Made by a program: the position numbers and the translations under genes. From positions 7,664,191-7,728,190 of the forward strand of contig JACAXG010000013.1 in the NCBI GenBank assembly GCA_018881555.1: a stretch of DNA of 64,000 nt, given 5' to 3'. The DNA comes from Amblyornis subalaris (taxonomy: Eukaryota; Chordata; Aves; Passeriformes; Ptilonorhynchidae). The notes under the pieces were generated by a model, which saw only the letters and a program-made list of their open reading frames with translations, had not been told where the DNA came from and did not search any database. Shown here piece by piece: positions 1-46,722 of the stretch (the stretch's first letter is position 1; the number at the start of each line of letters is the position of its first letter).

Positions 1-2170
1 GTTTAAAAATAAAAAAGTTTGCCTTCTTTTTCTAAAAAGTGTCATTTTATTTAAAATATTTTCAAAGCAATTAAACATTTTCTGACAGAGTGTATATTTT
101 TTGATAAAAATTTACATAATTGACATTTTTCTAGAAGAAAGCAATGACCAATGGCATGTATGTTTGAAAAAGTTGCACAAATTTCATTTTGGGGGAAAAA
201 ATAAGATGTCGCCTACCTAGAAGGATTTGGAACAAAGTAAATTATCAATACTAACTTATCTCTGTCTACCAGCCTGGGAAACAAACCCCAAACATCCACT
301 TCTTGTGCCCTGGAAGTGTTAATCTCACCATAACATGTTAGCACCAGTTGGCACTTCTGCTACAGAACAACATGCCTAGCAATTAATACAGACACACCAG
401 TGCCCTGAGAATGTTGAGGCAGCAAGAAGTGTTCTGAAGAGGAGCGATATGCCAGTTGTCATGACTTGAATGTCAAAGCAAAGACAGACTATTTGAAAAT
501 GGAATTAACCCTGTTCACCTGTGGCAGATAAAGAAAGGCTGAGTGTAAAACAGCAGCTCAGTTCAACAGTCAGCTGTCAGGTTTTGAACTGTGCTGAAAC
601 CAAACTGCAATTCTCTGGTGGTCTAGATAATGGAGATTAAAAGGGATCATTAAGATCAATGGCTCTGACCCTGCACAAAATAGGTATCAAACACATTGTG
701 GTTCCAGCACCAGTTTGTGGGCAACCTCAGCTGCAGAACTTCCTGATTTTGATGGGCTGATTTTGAATAACAGGGAAGCTGTGTATCTTTATGGTGGCTG
801 GAAACCAGAGCGAAGTGAAAGCAAAGGCCTGGCCCACACACATTCAAGTCCTGTAGTGTGTCATTCCTCAATATGGTAACACCACCGGTGGATTACAGCA
901 ATCTGCTGGAAGGCCTGGGTCAGCCCTCTGGAAATCACAGCTAATACTCCTCTGGGATAGGCAGAAGGTCTGTGGGTTGCATTAAGAGCACGATGAGCGC
1001 TGAGTGGATTTGGTACGAGGTCACTGTGCCCATCTGATGGTGAATGCGGGAATGTCAATAGCGTGACGCACAGTACAGGTATATTTATCTGTGTGACTGT
1101 AACCTGAAGTTAAGAAGCGTGGATTAGTCATATGGTCTGCCAAGAGAGAGGAGGCTGAGCTTAAGGAGATTCAATAGCCCCTTCAGAGAAGTTGGCTGTG
1201 TCTGAGGAATCTGTAGTTTCTTTTGACCATGTGAAGGTGGAAGGAAAATAGCAGGGATCTGCTGGCTGGGCACACGACATCCTGAAGGGCTATTTCAGCA
1301 ACCTGCAATAACCTAGGACATGCACTCCCAATAGCCAATAAACACACAACAACAAATAAATACCAGTGACAAATGAGGTGACGCATTTAGAATTAGGATA
1401 GTTATCCCAAAGTGAAAATGCTTATCTAAGTTTAAGAGGATTACCACCAGCCACAACCCTTCCCACGCTGCTCTGCCCCCTCCCAGGTAATATTTCTTTC
1501 TCCATCACCTCTGCTGCATAAACAAGTTAAGTGTTTATATTCTCAATCACTCAGAACTTTCTTCTGCAAATAGTCCCTTGAGGTTGCTAAAATTGATTAT
1601 AGAACCAGAGTGTCAAAATGAAGTAAAAGTACAAAAATACAAGAATATGAACTGTTTATATTAATCATAAAGACAGTGGAGCTCTGAAAAGGTGCTTTTT
1701 AATCATTTTATACATAAATACATCACAACTGGCAAAGAGAATAAAATCTGAGCCAAGGTTTGTTTTAGTGAAGTAGTTCAGGTAGTGTAGTTTCACAGGC
1801 TTTTGTAGCAACTTCTAGATAGTCACAACACATTGTGTGCTTTCAAAATGGGCACTTTTTGTAGACCCAGATCTTCAATTTGATAAATCTGTTTTGATGG
1901 AAGGTGAGCCAGTCAATGCTAACATGAAAAATGATCAACATCAGTCTTCATGCTAGCATCCTATTCCATGGACAAATTGTTCAGGCCCTCTGCAAACTCA
2001 GGCAGCTCCCACTCCAGAAATTTTCACCAATTGTGTTTTGAAGGCTTTCTTCAAAAGCACAAAATCCATAGACTCCCCTTCAAACGTGACAAAAAGAAAA
2101 GTGATAGTACAAGAGCATAGAAAGTGACTTACACTCGTTTCCCAGATGGCTTCTTCTATCTACCCTTGTA

Positions 2171-2235
2171 GAATCATAGAATGGTTTGGGTTGGAAGGGC
2201 CCTTAAACATCATCTAGTTCCAACCCACAGCTTCC
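2171..2235 (-). mobile_element. CR1 LINE fragment, 3' end
   Basis: The plus strand starts GAATCATAGAATGGTTTGGG and goes on with TTGGAAGGGCCC, the reverse complement of the CR1 3' end with its ATTCTATG octamers. The similarity fades after about 65 bp, so this is a heavily 5'-truncated copy. Confidence 0.85.
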
Positions 2236-2331
2236 TACCCACTGCATCCCTCCATCAATCCCAGCAGACAATGTTATGGGTTCTTTAAATTTCACATGGG
2301 CCTTTGCAGCTCATATTAACAGAGATATTTG

Positions 2332-2402
2332 AGGGGGGTTGGTTTCGTGGTTTGGGTTTGTTTTTTTATTTTGTTTTGGTTTTGTTTTTATTTAAATAAA
2401 AC
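2332..2402. repeat. G/T-rich low-complexity tract
   Basis: An irregular run of GGGTTTG and TTTTG units passes into a T-rich stretch ending in TTTAAATAAA. It is simple sequence without coding content. Confidence 0.6.
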
Positions 2403-2535
2403 CTGTGTGGGTGACAGTAAAACAGTGGGAAGAGCAAAGCACTGGAGGACCAGTTCTGTTGGGTGCTCTGCAGAGCATATGGAAAAGGTTCCTGTGTGGG
2501 CAGCACTACCAGCAAGGAAAAAGGGAGCAGAGCCA

Positions 2536-2577
2536 GCGGAGGAGGAAGGGGAGGAGGAAGGGGAGGTGGGAAGGAGA
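2536..2577 (+). repeat. Polypurine GGAGGAAGGG tandem tract
   Basis: The 12-mer GAGGAGGAAGGG occurs twice in tandem, followed by GGAGGTGGGAAGGAG. This is a homopurine mirror-like tract of about 40 bp that could form triplex DNA. Confidence 0.65.
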
Positions 2578-3985
2578 TGATGTGTGTGGATAGGAACACA
2601 GGGAAAGCAGAGTGTGTCCTCATCTGTGTAAGAGTAGCAGTGGCAGATGGCCTAGTAAGGGCTGTATCCATACCCTTGGGTTAAGGGCAATCAGGGACTT
2701 ACCCAGCAGGGAGCCTTTGTTAGGCAAAACTGCCCCACTGAGTGGCCTTGAGGGTACAATCAGCACTCAGGGAGCAAAGTTGGGACAAGGTTTCCTTTGA
2801 CCGCGTGGTGCACTGAGAAGTGGTGAGAGACATCTTGGGAGACATCTTGAGAGACTAGCTGTGTTAAAAACCAGACCATGTCTGGCCATTTAGATGGATG
2901 AGAGCACCACAATTATAATGCCTGAAACACTTTTTGAAGGGGTGTTTCTCAGACCAGCCTTACATGTTTTACATAGGCTGTCCCACTTCCCTGGTTTTCG
3001 TTCTTCCTTTAAACCATTTTCCCCTCGGCTTTCTGTTTTGTATGACAAAGGCACGGTGATGTTATGCTGATACTAAGCAAAACAGGGAGAGCTGGAGCTC
3101 AGAGTGGTTGATGAGAAGAGCAGGAGAGAAACTCCTTGCCCTCTGGTATCAATGGTATTATGCCACTTGTCACCTGTTACAGTTCTACCCACGAAAGAAC
3201 AGCAAGGGACACTGTGGAGGAGGCTATGGGCTGGCATTTCCACTTTGGGTATTGAAAAAAGAGGATGCTCTGTTCAGATGGGAGCCGCAGAAGAGTTTGG
3301 GAGCATTAGCAAGCCAGGAATCTTTCAGGCCATTCAAAACTCCAGCTGCCTCCAGTCCCACCATTGCAAACGCAGTGGCAGTCTGTTATGACTTGTCTGT
3401 CCTGCAGCCAGGATCCGCTGTGGCAGCTCCTCTTTTCCACTGGCAGCCGGCTGGCGAGGCAACTGGAGAAGGCAGGAGAGGAGAGGTGGCAAAGGGCAGA
3501 GGGACGGAACCCTCGGCCTGTCACGATGCGTGTGGGCAACCCAGCGCTCCCGAGTCGGCAAGGTGAGCTCAAGGACATCCGTGTGGCCCAGGCACAAACG
3601 CCTCCAAAGGCTCCATCTGGGGCCTTGGTAAAATGGCACCAAGCCATTTTTGTACCGCATGAGGAAGAAAGTGCGTGTGCCTCACAGAAAATCCAGCTGC
3701 TCGTTCGCTTCTCTCCATGAACCAGAAACTTGATTTTTGGGAGGAACACAGGGCGAACCCCCTGCTTTGACCTGCCCGTCCTAAAGATTTAGGAGCGAAC
3801 ACGCTTGTACACAATGGCTCGGCCGGGAGCAGCTGCGGAGGCCACGGTGCCAAGGCCCAGCCCCACGCAGGGACCGAGCTTTTCAAGAGCCAGGCCGGGC
3901 CAGCTGCCGCCTGGGGCCCGTGCGGGCGGGAGGAGAGGCAGGAGAGCCCCTGGGAGCCTCCGGGATCGCGGCACCCGTGGCCCTG

Positions 3986-4077
3986 CCGTGAGGGGATCCG
4001 TGAGAGGATCGTGAGGGATTGTGAGTGGATGGTAGGGAATCATGCGGGACCGTGCGGGGCCGTGATGGATCGTGCGG
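3986..4077 (+). repeat. Degenerate GGATCGTGAG-type short tandem repeat upstream of exon 1
   Basis: A diverged array of units of roughly 10-14 bp built on GGGATCGTGA / GGACCGTGCG runs through this stretch, directly before the GC box and the presumed start region. It has no coding sense. It may be a decayed minisatellite inside the CpG island. Confidence 0.6.
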
Positions 4078-4121
4078 CGGCCCCGCTGTGAGGGGCGGGC
4101 GGTGGATGTGACGCGCGGGCG

Positions 4122-4139
4122 CGCGAGGCATTGTGGGAG
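4122..4139 (-). promoter_or_regulatory. ZNF143/Staf binding site (full consensus match)
   Basis: The minus strand reads CTCCCACAATGCCTCGCG, which fits the published Staf consensus YWCCCRNMATSCMYYRCR at all 18 positions. ZNF143 sites of this kind usually lie within about 100-200 bp of TATA-less CpG-island start sites, which fits the position about 155-170 bp before the exon 1 donor. Binding itself is inferred. Confidence 0.7.
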
Positions 4140-4193
4140 CTCCGCCAGCCCGTCCAGCCGATCCCGGTGGCCCCGCGGGCGGAGCGGAGCAGC

Positions 4194-4259
4194 GGGAGCG
4201 GCAGCGGGGACGGGAGCGGGAACGGCAGCGGGAACGGCAGGGGGGACGGGAGCGGGGCC
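4194..4259 (+). repeat. GGNANC hexanucleotide tandem repeat in the 5' UTR
   Basis: About eleven 6-bp units (GGGAGC, GGCAGC, GGGGAC, GGGAGC, GGGAAC, GGCAGC and so on) run head to tail just before the exon 1 donor. Nearly every unit begins with GG or GGG, so the transcribed strand could form G-quadruplexes. Copy number is likely to vary between individuals. Confidence 0.8.
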
Positions 4260-4293
4260 GCCGCCGGCCGACCGGAGACATCTTGCCCGCGCC

Positions 4294-7200
4294 GTAAGTC
4301 ACCGCCGGGGTCCGCCCGCCGTGCGGGAAGGAGGGGGCGCGGGGGGCTCTGTCGCGGCGCGGTGACACCCGGCGGCGGTGGGGGGGCCCCGAGCCGGCCG
4401 GGCGCGCCGTGGGAAGGAGGGGTGCGGGTCCCCTCCCCTGAAAGAAACCGGGAGTCGGTTCAGCTGCTTCTTGCTGTGCCTCGGGTGAAGCCGGGAGATC
4501 CACCCGCGCCCAGCGAAATGGTGGCAGCGGGGCTGTATTTCCATGGTATCCGCTACGGAATGACGGTGTGGGGCTGGAAGGAGCCCGGCGGGGGTGCAGG
4601 AGCGGCCGGGGGTGTGGAGCCGCGGTCCCCCACGTCCCTGCTGTTCCGCGCACGGACGGGCTCCTTCCTCGCCGTTCCCACCGCGGGTCGCCGGGCAGGG
4701 GAGGATAATCGGGGGAGACTGCGAAAAGCACAAGGCAAAACCAGCAGGACGTGTTCTCCGTGTGTTTCACTTCGGGATGAAGAACCCTTGCCATAAAAGT
4801 TACCTGCCTCGTGTGTGAATGACTTAATTTAAAAAAGCCAAATGACGTATTTTAAACCTTAAGCAAAGGCTTCCGAGAGTGGTAAAAATAAAATGTTTGT
4901 CTGGAAAGGGGGCTCCTTATTCTTTTAGAACTGTCACTTCTTGTAGAGGCTGCAATATGTCTGCCTGCAGGATTTGAGCAACCCATACGGACTGTCTGGG
5001 TGTGGGTGTTCCTCCGAGGGGACTGCGAGTACTGCAGGGCGCAGGTGAATGCAGGTTCCTGAGGCTCCGCACAGCTCCAGCACAGCAGCGCTGGCACTGA
5101 GACTCGAGGCTGACGTGTTTGTGCCTGTAGGAGACAGCGAGGGCAACACAGTTTCTGTAACTTGTATCTTCCTCTAATCCTTTTGTTTCTCTGTAATCTT
5201 TAAAAGTAAGTTGCAGAAGGCCCGTGAAATTGAACCTGAAGCCGGCAGTTGGAACCAGCTCGTGTGCAAGCAGGGTGGTGTAAAACTGAGGTTGCTTCAT
5301 TAGTAGAGGTGGAAGGAGACTTGTTGTTGAAATATACTTGGATGAGGCTTGTTATTTATCTCTTGACCATACAAATGAACAACCATTTTTTCCCCGGGAC
5401 TGTGTGTGGCTGTCACTTAGCAACAGGTCTGTAGGGAACTTTGCAGATCCACTGCCTCCCCCATTCTGAAGAGCAGAAGAAATAAATGAGTGAAGCAGCA
5501 AGAGTGCAATTAATAAAAACAGTACCTGGCTTCTTAGGTACAGCCCAGAGCTGAAAGACTTAAGTGGGTACAAGACAATTACAGTGGCTTTAAAAAGTAT
5601 ATTTTAATGCCATTGCATATGAGAGATTTTGTATGAAGTAGTCCCTAGAAAACTACCCCGTGTGTTTGGGGTTTTGGGGCTTTGTGGTTTTTTAAGTGTT
5701 GTGAAAGGAAGGAATTACATTGTTTACTTAGTAATGGTTGCAGGTTATTTTGCTACATTATGTTTCATAACCTTTCACACTGAAATTTCCTAGGCCGCCT
5801 GGGTTTCTAAAGAGTGACTTTGCTTTGCTGTGTGTGCTGTAAACCCTTCTGATTGCCAGTAAAGCCAAATGTTGACAGTGTAGATTAAGCCATAACTGAT
5901 CTACAGCCTAGTGGCAAGACTAGAATTTGGCTTAATGACAGTAATGTAGAAGTGCTTAAGCATTGCTTATCAGCAAAAAGAGAAGTCCACCACTGCGAGT
6001 TTAGTTTTAAAAGAAATCAGTGTGTTTAAATTTGTTGTTAGGCATTGCCTGGTTCTGCCAATACACAGCAATGAGTTTTGATAAAAGATATTGTCTTGAT
6101 AAGATAGGTGATATGATCACGCTCTGGAAGAATAGTCACCTGTGCTCTCAAAGAAATTCAGGAATATTTTTGTGCAACTCTGTCAGCTAGGATCAAGGAA
6201 AGGTAGTCCTACCCCAGCAAGGTTATAAAGTAGGGATAAAGGGGCAGGAGCCTGGAACTGGTGCCACAAGAGGAACAAAGAGCCTCCTGATGGATCCTCC
6301 ATTGGGAGAGGAAATGTTGGCCCTGTGGGCAATGCTGTGAGCATTAGGTTTTGTTGGCTCGAGAGGTAAAATTGGAAAAGCAAAATGCGGTGCTTGTGGA
6401 AAGAGTGCAGGGCTGGCTTGCTTGCTTGGTAGGGAAAGATGCTGTGAACTCTTAAAGAAGCTATAGTTCCTTATCCAGGCCCATTCTAAAGACAGGATGA
6501 GCAGGATTCAGCTCATGGTCCTTGCTCCAGGAGTGATTTGAATCACGCCATTCATGATCTCCTCAGTGAGTCAAGTTCTTGCAATCCCTTCCCTCAGCAG
6601 TATAGTATCTATTTTAAATTTTGTTCTGCATCTGGATTTTGCCTTGGAAGCATCCACATGAATTCTTTATTATGTTTTTATTTTCTTCCAAAAATGTCAA
6701 GGGGCAAGGTTGTATTCAAAATGTTCTTTAAAACAGTTTTTCTGAACACTGAATTCATAAACTGTCCTGTGATTTAAGGCTCTTTGTCAAATTTTATGCT
6801 TCCAATCTAGTATACAAAAACCTATAGTATACAAAAACAAATGGGCTTACTTCAGGCCAGTTCTCCCAGCAGTGGTCAGTGAAGACAATTGTATCTACGT
6901 TTTCCTGACTATTGGTGGCAGGATGCCCAGCAGAAACTCTTGTCAGATTCCCAGCACTGCTCTTAGTGGAGGTTTGCACATTAAGGAGTATTTGTTTTGG
7001 TATTTCAGACCCACTGTGGGAGGGAGGGACTTCTGCCAGTTGAGTGCAATTGTGCAACGGTATTTTGTTTAGCACACAGATTTTGTGAAAATGTTATTCC
7101 TCTTTTCCCCATCCTTTACGTTATTGCTCTGGAAATTTTAGTCTTCTTAGTCTTCGATAGAAGGTACACCTATTTGTGCATTCCTAGATGAGGAGTGTTC

Positions 7201-10200
7201 TCTCCATTTTCTAAGTGAAAATAAATGTATGTATGGTGCTACCTTTTCAGATGAGAAATTATTGACGTTTTGGAACAGATGTTTCACAACTGATTTCACT
7301 CCTCTGTCTGTTTCAGACCTCAGAGTTACTGCTTTGATAAAGAACTTGAGCTAAAGTTGGAAATCATATCAGGTCAAATGATAACTGAGTGATTAGCACT
7401 TTTTAGTACTGTTGTGCCTAGAAACCACAGTCCCAGCCTGAGACACCATTGTGCTAGGCAAGTATTAGCAGAGACTGTTTAATACCGTTTTATAAATATG
7501 CCAGAGTAGCTTCTGATTAGCGAAGAACAGAGCAAGTTCATTGTCACTGCAAATTCGAGAGCACCTTTTCAGAAAGAGTTCAGCAAGCTGCTATTATCAT
7601 AGTACATAAATAGATTTAAGAGAGAATGGCAGCACTTACATTGTTAATCTTTTGAAACAATGGAAAGAAAATAGCATTGCAGTTAATCTCTTGTGATACA
7701 AAAATGAACTTTCCAGCTTAGTCTTTGTACTTAAAGAAGAGAAAAATAATTACTACATCTTAGTGTTTTTCCTATTGTAGTAATGATCTTCTGGATTCCA
7801 CTACACTTACTGATATGATGATGTAGATCTAAATTGAATCATCTGTTTGCTGAGTGCAGTTAATACACCAGTGTAAGCCCACGATCAGAACAGTCTCTGC
7901 CTGACAGCAATAACATTCATAGTAATTTGTTTAGTCATTAAGAACCAGTACCTGAAAACTATTAATAACAGAGTGGGTTTATTACTGCTGTTTGATCAAA
8001 GTGTCAAATCGACTGAGCTAATGAAGTTCTGGTATTTGGAATTTGGATATCACTTTACCAGGATGTTCAGGCTGTACTTTAAAATTATGTGATGTTAAAC
8101 CTTTCAGAAAAACAGATGCCTATGTGCATTTGAGGAAGATGGTATTTGAAAGTATGGTTTAGCAGAGTATCTGTCTTCACGCAGAAAAATATGGCTAACC
8201 AGAGTTACTACAGCCAATTTAAAAGAGAAAAATGTTAATTATGCTGATTTCATCACTACACCTTAAGGTTGTTTCTTAGGCATTGTATTTCTGGCTCGCA
8301 AAGACATGTCAGCAGAGGAGCCTTGTAGCTTGAATCTTTGCTGTGACCCAAGTAATACACCATCGAATCTTGTTTGTGCATTTGGAGATCTTAGAAAGCA
8401 GTGTCAGTCTTGCCACGGTCTTTAAGGGCTTTCAAAAGGCTGTGAATCAGGTGCTAAATTCTGTATGTAGGGCAATCTGTGACCAAGCACAGGAGAGCCA
8501 CTGAAGAATATAGTGTTAAATTCGATTTGAAGTCAAAGGTGAACTTGGAGACTTGACTCCTCAGTGATATCCCCTGATTATCACAGTGATAATTTTGTGA
8601 ACTGTCACATTGAAACAAAATCATTTTATTATCAAATCTTTGGAGACTTTGCAATGTATTTGGTAAAGTTCTCAAAAATTCCATTGCAAAGGCAGGAGAG
8701 AAGAAGGAAAGGAAAGTACTGGTCCATTGATTGTTATTGACTGTGATTTATTTAAAAGTGTATTTACTTACTTTTATTATACTGCTCAAATCTTGTCTGA
8801 ACTATGGTGCATGTGATAAGGTTCCCTTTGGTTGCCTCTCTGATCTGCGGGCTCCGAGTGACTCAGCAAACAGCTCTGGTTCATTAGCGTTGGCAGCATT
8901 CCAGAGTTTCTGGTGTTACAAAGATAAACCATTTCGGAACATGTAAGGCACACGGCTTTCTTTGGTTTTTGATCTGTTGCCATGCTCTTTACATTTCACT
9001 TCAATACATTTTCTTGTGGCTTTTGCAGGTGAAATCTCTTTCCCTTCTCTTTTTCTGTGCAGAACTAGAAGTAGAGATGAGACATCTGAGAGGTGATTGG
9101 GCCATCCTGCAGCTCAAAGGCAGGACAAACAGGTTCTTCAAAGTAATGATCCTGAATACACAATTAAGTTCTGAAAAAGGTTTTCCATGCCAGGCTCTCA
9201 CTTTCACCTTCCAAATTACATGGTTGGTAACAGTAAAAGTGGTACTTGAAACCTAATTGAACTTTCCCTCCCTCCACCCCCAGCATCTAAACAATCTGAA
9301 TATCCAGTGATTCACTACACGTGGGAATGGGATGCTTGAGATGGGANGGTCTGAAACTCATCTTTATCACATTTCACCTTCAATACTAAAAGTTCCAGAA
9401 GTTCTTGGTTTTTTCATTATGCAACCCCCCTCACCAGCACCCTTCTGATTCAGGTGAAGTTTTTCCTCACAAATAAACTTACAGCTGGAAAGGTCTTTAA
9501 TGTTCTGTATGAGGAGATCAGGTTAATTGTCAAGATGTGTCCAGGGTTATCCTAAATATTAATGTGACCAAGTGCATAAAATAAAGAGAGAAATTAACCT
9601 GTAGAATTTGCAGAGGTGATAAAATAAGTTTATGAAGGAAAAAAGACACCATTTTATATATAGGTTGGTGTTATGCTGTATTACTACCTACTTCATTAAT
9701 GCTTTGATCCAAATGTTACAGCAGCTGATAGCTAAGATGACACTCTCCCAAAGGAAAAAAACATCGGGAAGTAAGGATTTCCATATTCTCTCCCACCTAT
9801 TCTGACTATACCATAAACTCGGGAGCTTAATGATTAATAGAAGTTTACTGCTTAAGGCTTGCAGATTTTCTCTAGAAAAATTATGGTTTTCATCATTGAC
9901 CTCTCAGTTACAAACCAAAGGTATTGTGGGGCAGCACAGATATTTCTCATGCTGCTTTCCCTGGTGTTTGATTCAATGAACTTCTTAACATTTGTGAGAT
10001 TAAACATCCCTAGTACTGTTGATGAAAATGGATTATGACATATGAAAATAATTTCTGGCAGAAGGTCCATAGCCAAGTCAAAGCCCCACCCAGCCTTCCT
10101 GCTAACAAAGACAGGGCTAACTAGATGAGAAAATGCAATTAAATTGGTGGTTTTTTAAATCATTGGTGAGCTCCTGTTAGACCATTTCTCAAGGCAAGAA

Positions 10201-11958
10201 AATTGTTTTTTGTCCTCTTCATCACAGAATAATGGTTATTACAGAGCTGAGTCCACAGCAGATGAAAGGAGAAGGAGCCCTTCTGATGGCTTCCCCTTCC
10301 CGAAGATTCCTGTCTGGTTTTTGACATAAGTTTCCTAAATGTAGTGTGACTTTCATCTGAACTACAAAGTTTGGATTATTTTGTTTGGCTTTAACAAACA
10401 GTAAACCCATTGCATTTAATTTACTTAATATGCTGTGCAGGTGTGGGTTCTGATGAATGGAATGTGGAAGTGGAAAGGAAAAGAAATCTTTGCTATTCGT
10501 GTTTCTTTAGTTATCCCGAGTGGTCTTTGTTAGGCAGTTATGTAGCCTGAATCTTAGTGACTCATTGAGATTTAAAGGACTGCAGGATGTGTCAGCACAG
10601 AACAGAAATTGCAAAACTTAGAAGTGGGGTTGATGAACCTGTTTTGCCTAGTTCTGAGCACGCTCCATTGTGGATTCAGGCATGTGGCAGATACAGTTAG
10701 GTTCATAAGGGCAAGGAGAGAATTCGGAATAAACAAGAGAAAAACAGAAAGAGAAGCAGAGAAATGGTGTGATGGGAAAGCAGGCTTAAAGGGGTTTCAC
10801 TGTCGAGTTTGTAAACACATCGGTGAATTTGCATGTGTATGAGGTAGGATTTATGCAGCAAGGGAAGAAGTGGGATGCACAGAGGTGTGTGTAGCACTGA
10901 TGCATTCCGCTGGATTCCCTGGAGTTCAGACATGAGCGGGGGAGAGATGGGGAGATGGGCACTGTCTCCTTTCCTCTGAGGTAATTTCAAAACCCAGTGA
11001 GTTGTCTAAACCTTCAAAGACACCTTGAGAGCCTGTGAACCTTCCACCCCTTTGTATTTGTCAGCTTCTATTTACAGCCTGAGCAGAAATCAAAGAGAGG
11101 ATGGAATATGTTTGACAGCTGTATCAGCAGTAGGTTTCCTCAGCGAGATAAACTGAGATACAGTTGTCAGATACGTGCTGGGTGTTCAGATCACTGTGCT
11201 GTTAGGGAAAGGTGGCAGAGAGAAGATCGTCACATTCCTGGAGGGAATGCTGAAGCAATATGGTCTTCGATGTGGAGATGGCTGAGTTCTGATAGATTCA
11301 AATCTCAAGGGGGTCATTTCAGATCTTTCTAAAAATGGAACATTTACTGTACAGGAGATGTATTTTGCCATCCATAGGCCTTTGTTCTGTCAATTCACAC
11401 GTCTTGAAAATGGAGGGGTTTAGGCAAGGTGAATACACTTTATGAAAGCTTTAGTGGATACAGTTTTTCCTAGTTTGAAATGTAGTTGTTCATGAGCAAC
11501 TGTCCTACCACAGCTGTTCAAATGCCCCATCGAAAGCTTTCCATGGAGATCAGAGGGTTGTGTCAGTCCCCTGACAGAAAGCATCCTCTGCTTCAGTGTA
11601 GTAGCTCTCTTTTAAATTTGGTAGTTATCACTCTTTGCTCCATTAGTGGTACTGGGTTTAATCTGGATTAGGAATTTCAGAAAAGTAATTTTATAGGAAA
11701 TAATTTGTCTTCTATATTTTCTATGTAAAATTATGCCAAGATTACAATGGCAAGTAAGTATTTCGTGGAAAATGATTTTAGGTTCTTTTTGTATATACTC
11801 TAAAAAGGCAACTTGTCTGTATGTTTTAGGCACTCTAATGCATTACCTACCCCAAAATACTGATTTGCCTTGAAATTCGCTGTGTGGTATTATAGCATCT
11901 GTCCTTATTAATAACCTTTTATCTTTTGGTTGTTCTTTTTTTTTTCCCTAACATATAG
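4294..11958 (+). other. MACROH2A1: MACROH2A1 intron 1
   Basis: This intron runs from the exon 1 donor to the acceptor before the start codon. The first 400 bp are still CpG island; the rest is AT-rich. An old interspersed repeat fragment lies at about 7402-7465. I see no second promoter, RNA gene or convincing alternative first exon. The acceptor region reads ACATATAG|AG, so the exact exon 2 start is 11959 or, with the tandem AG, 11961. Confidence 0.8.
7402..7465 (+). repeat. Ancient interspersed repeat fragment (family not certain)
   Basis: The words GTACTGTTGTGCCTAGA and CCATTGTGCTAGGCA, with CAGTCC between them, resemble an old SINE-like repeat met in turtle, crocodile and bird sequences. 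I recall the consensus only from memory, and the copy is short and diverged. Confidence 0.4.
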
Positions 11959-11987
11959 AGTGCTGTTTCAGAGCTGATACAGACAAG

Positions 11988-46722
<34,735 letters not shown>

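Larger units (their letters stand above)
1..3779. other. Upstream intergenic DNA, no gene seen
   Basis: The sequence is AT-rich with only short accidental open frames. It contains a short CR1 3' end (2171-2235), a T/G-rich low-complexity tract (about 2332-2402) and a purine tract (2536-2577). I recognise no exon, tRNA or conserved protein. GC content rises from about 3.4 kb towards the CpG island. In mammals this side of the gene faces NEUROG1, but no part of a neighbour is visible here. Confidence 0.6.
4120..4293 (+). other. MACROH2A1: MACROH2A1 exon 1, non-coding 5' UTR (approximate 5' end)
   Basis: A strong donor (GCC|GTAAGT) at 4293/4294 lies in the CpG island, and the coding ATG is only in the next exon, so this is the untranslated first exon expected for the gene. 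The start of transcription cannot be read: there is no TATA box, and CpG-island promoters usually start at several points. The 5' limit given is a guess placed at the ZNF143-like site. The exon contains a run of GGNANC hexamers that would give a structured, G-rich leader. No upstream ATG in this stretch is needed for the protein. Confidence 0.65.
3780..4720 (+). promoter_or_regulatory. MACROH2A1: CpG-island promoter of MACROH2A1
   Basis: This stretch is very GC- and CpG-rich, in sharp contrast with the AT-rich DNA on either side. It holds the exon 1 donor, a GC-box-like motif (GGGGCGGGCGG, about 4092-4102), a TGACG half CRE at about 4109, a ZNF143/Staf match at 4122-4139 and a hexamer repeat. 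It has no TATA box, as is usual for a broadly expressed chromatin gene. Long open frames on both strands here reflect GC composition and are not genes. Confidence 0.85.

Noticed and set aside
3108..3749. Overlapping open frames of 105-152 codons on both strands before the CpG island
   Set aside because: Several frames are open at once in rising-GC DNA, none with family resemblance or conserved splice signals.
3883..4794. 303-codon minus-strand open frame across the CpG island
   Set aside because: Its Pro/Arg/Ser-rich translation is what GC-rich DNA gives in any frame, and it has no family resemblance or splice structure.
4131..4796. 221-codon plus-strand open frame through exon 1 and its donor
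   Set aside because: It reads straight through the GTAAGT donor and encodes Gly/Ser repeats from the hexamer array. The real start codon is in exon 2.
11162..11450. Protein-like stretch in one frame (VQITVLLGKGGREKIVTFLE) with an in-frame stop, in intron 1
   Set aside because: It has no recognised family, no flanking splice sites that join, and stops on both sides. Random frames of this length are expected in 7.7 kb.
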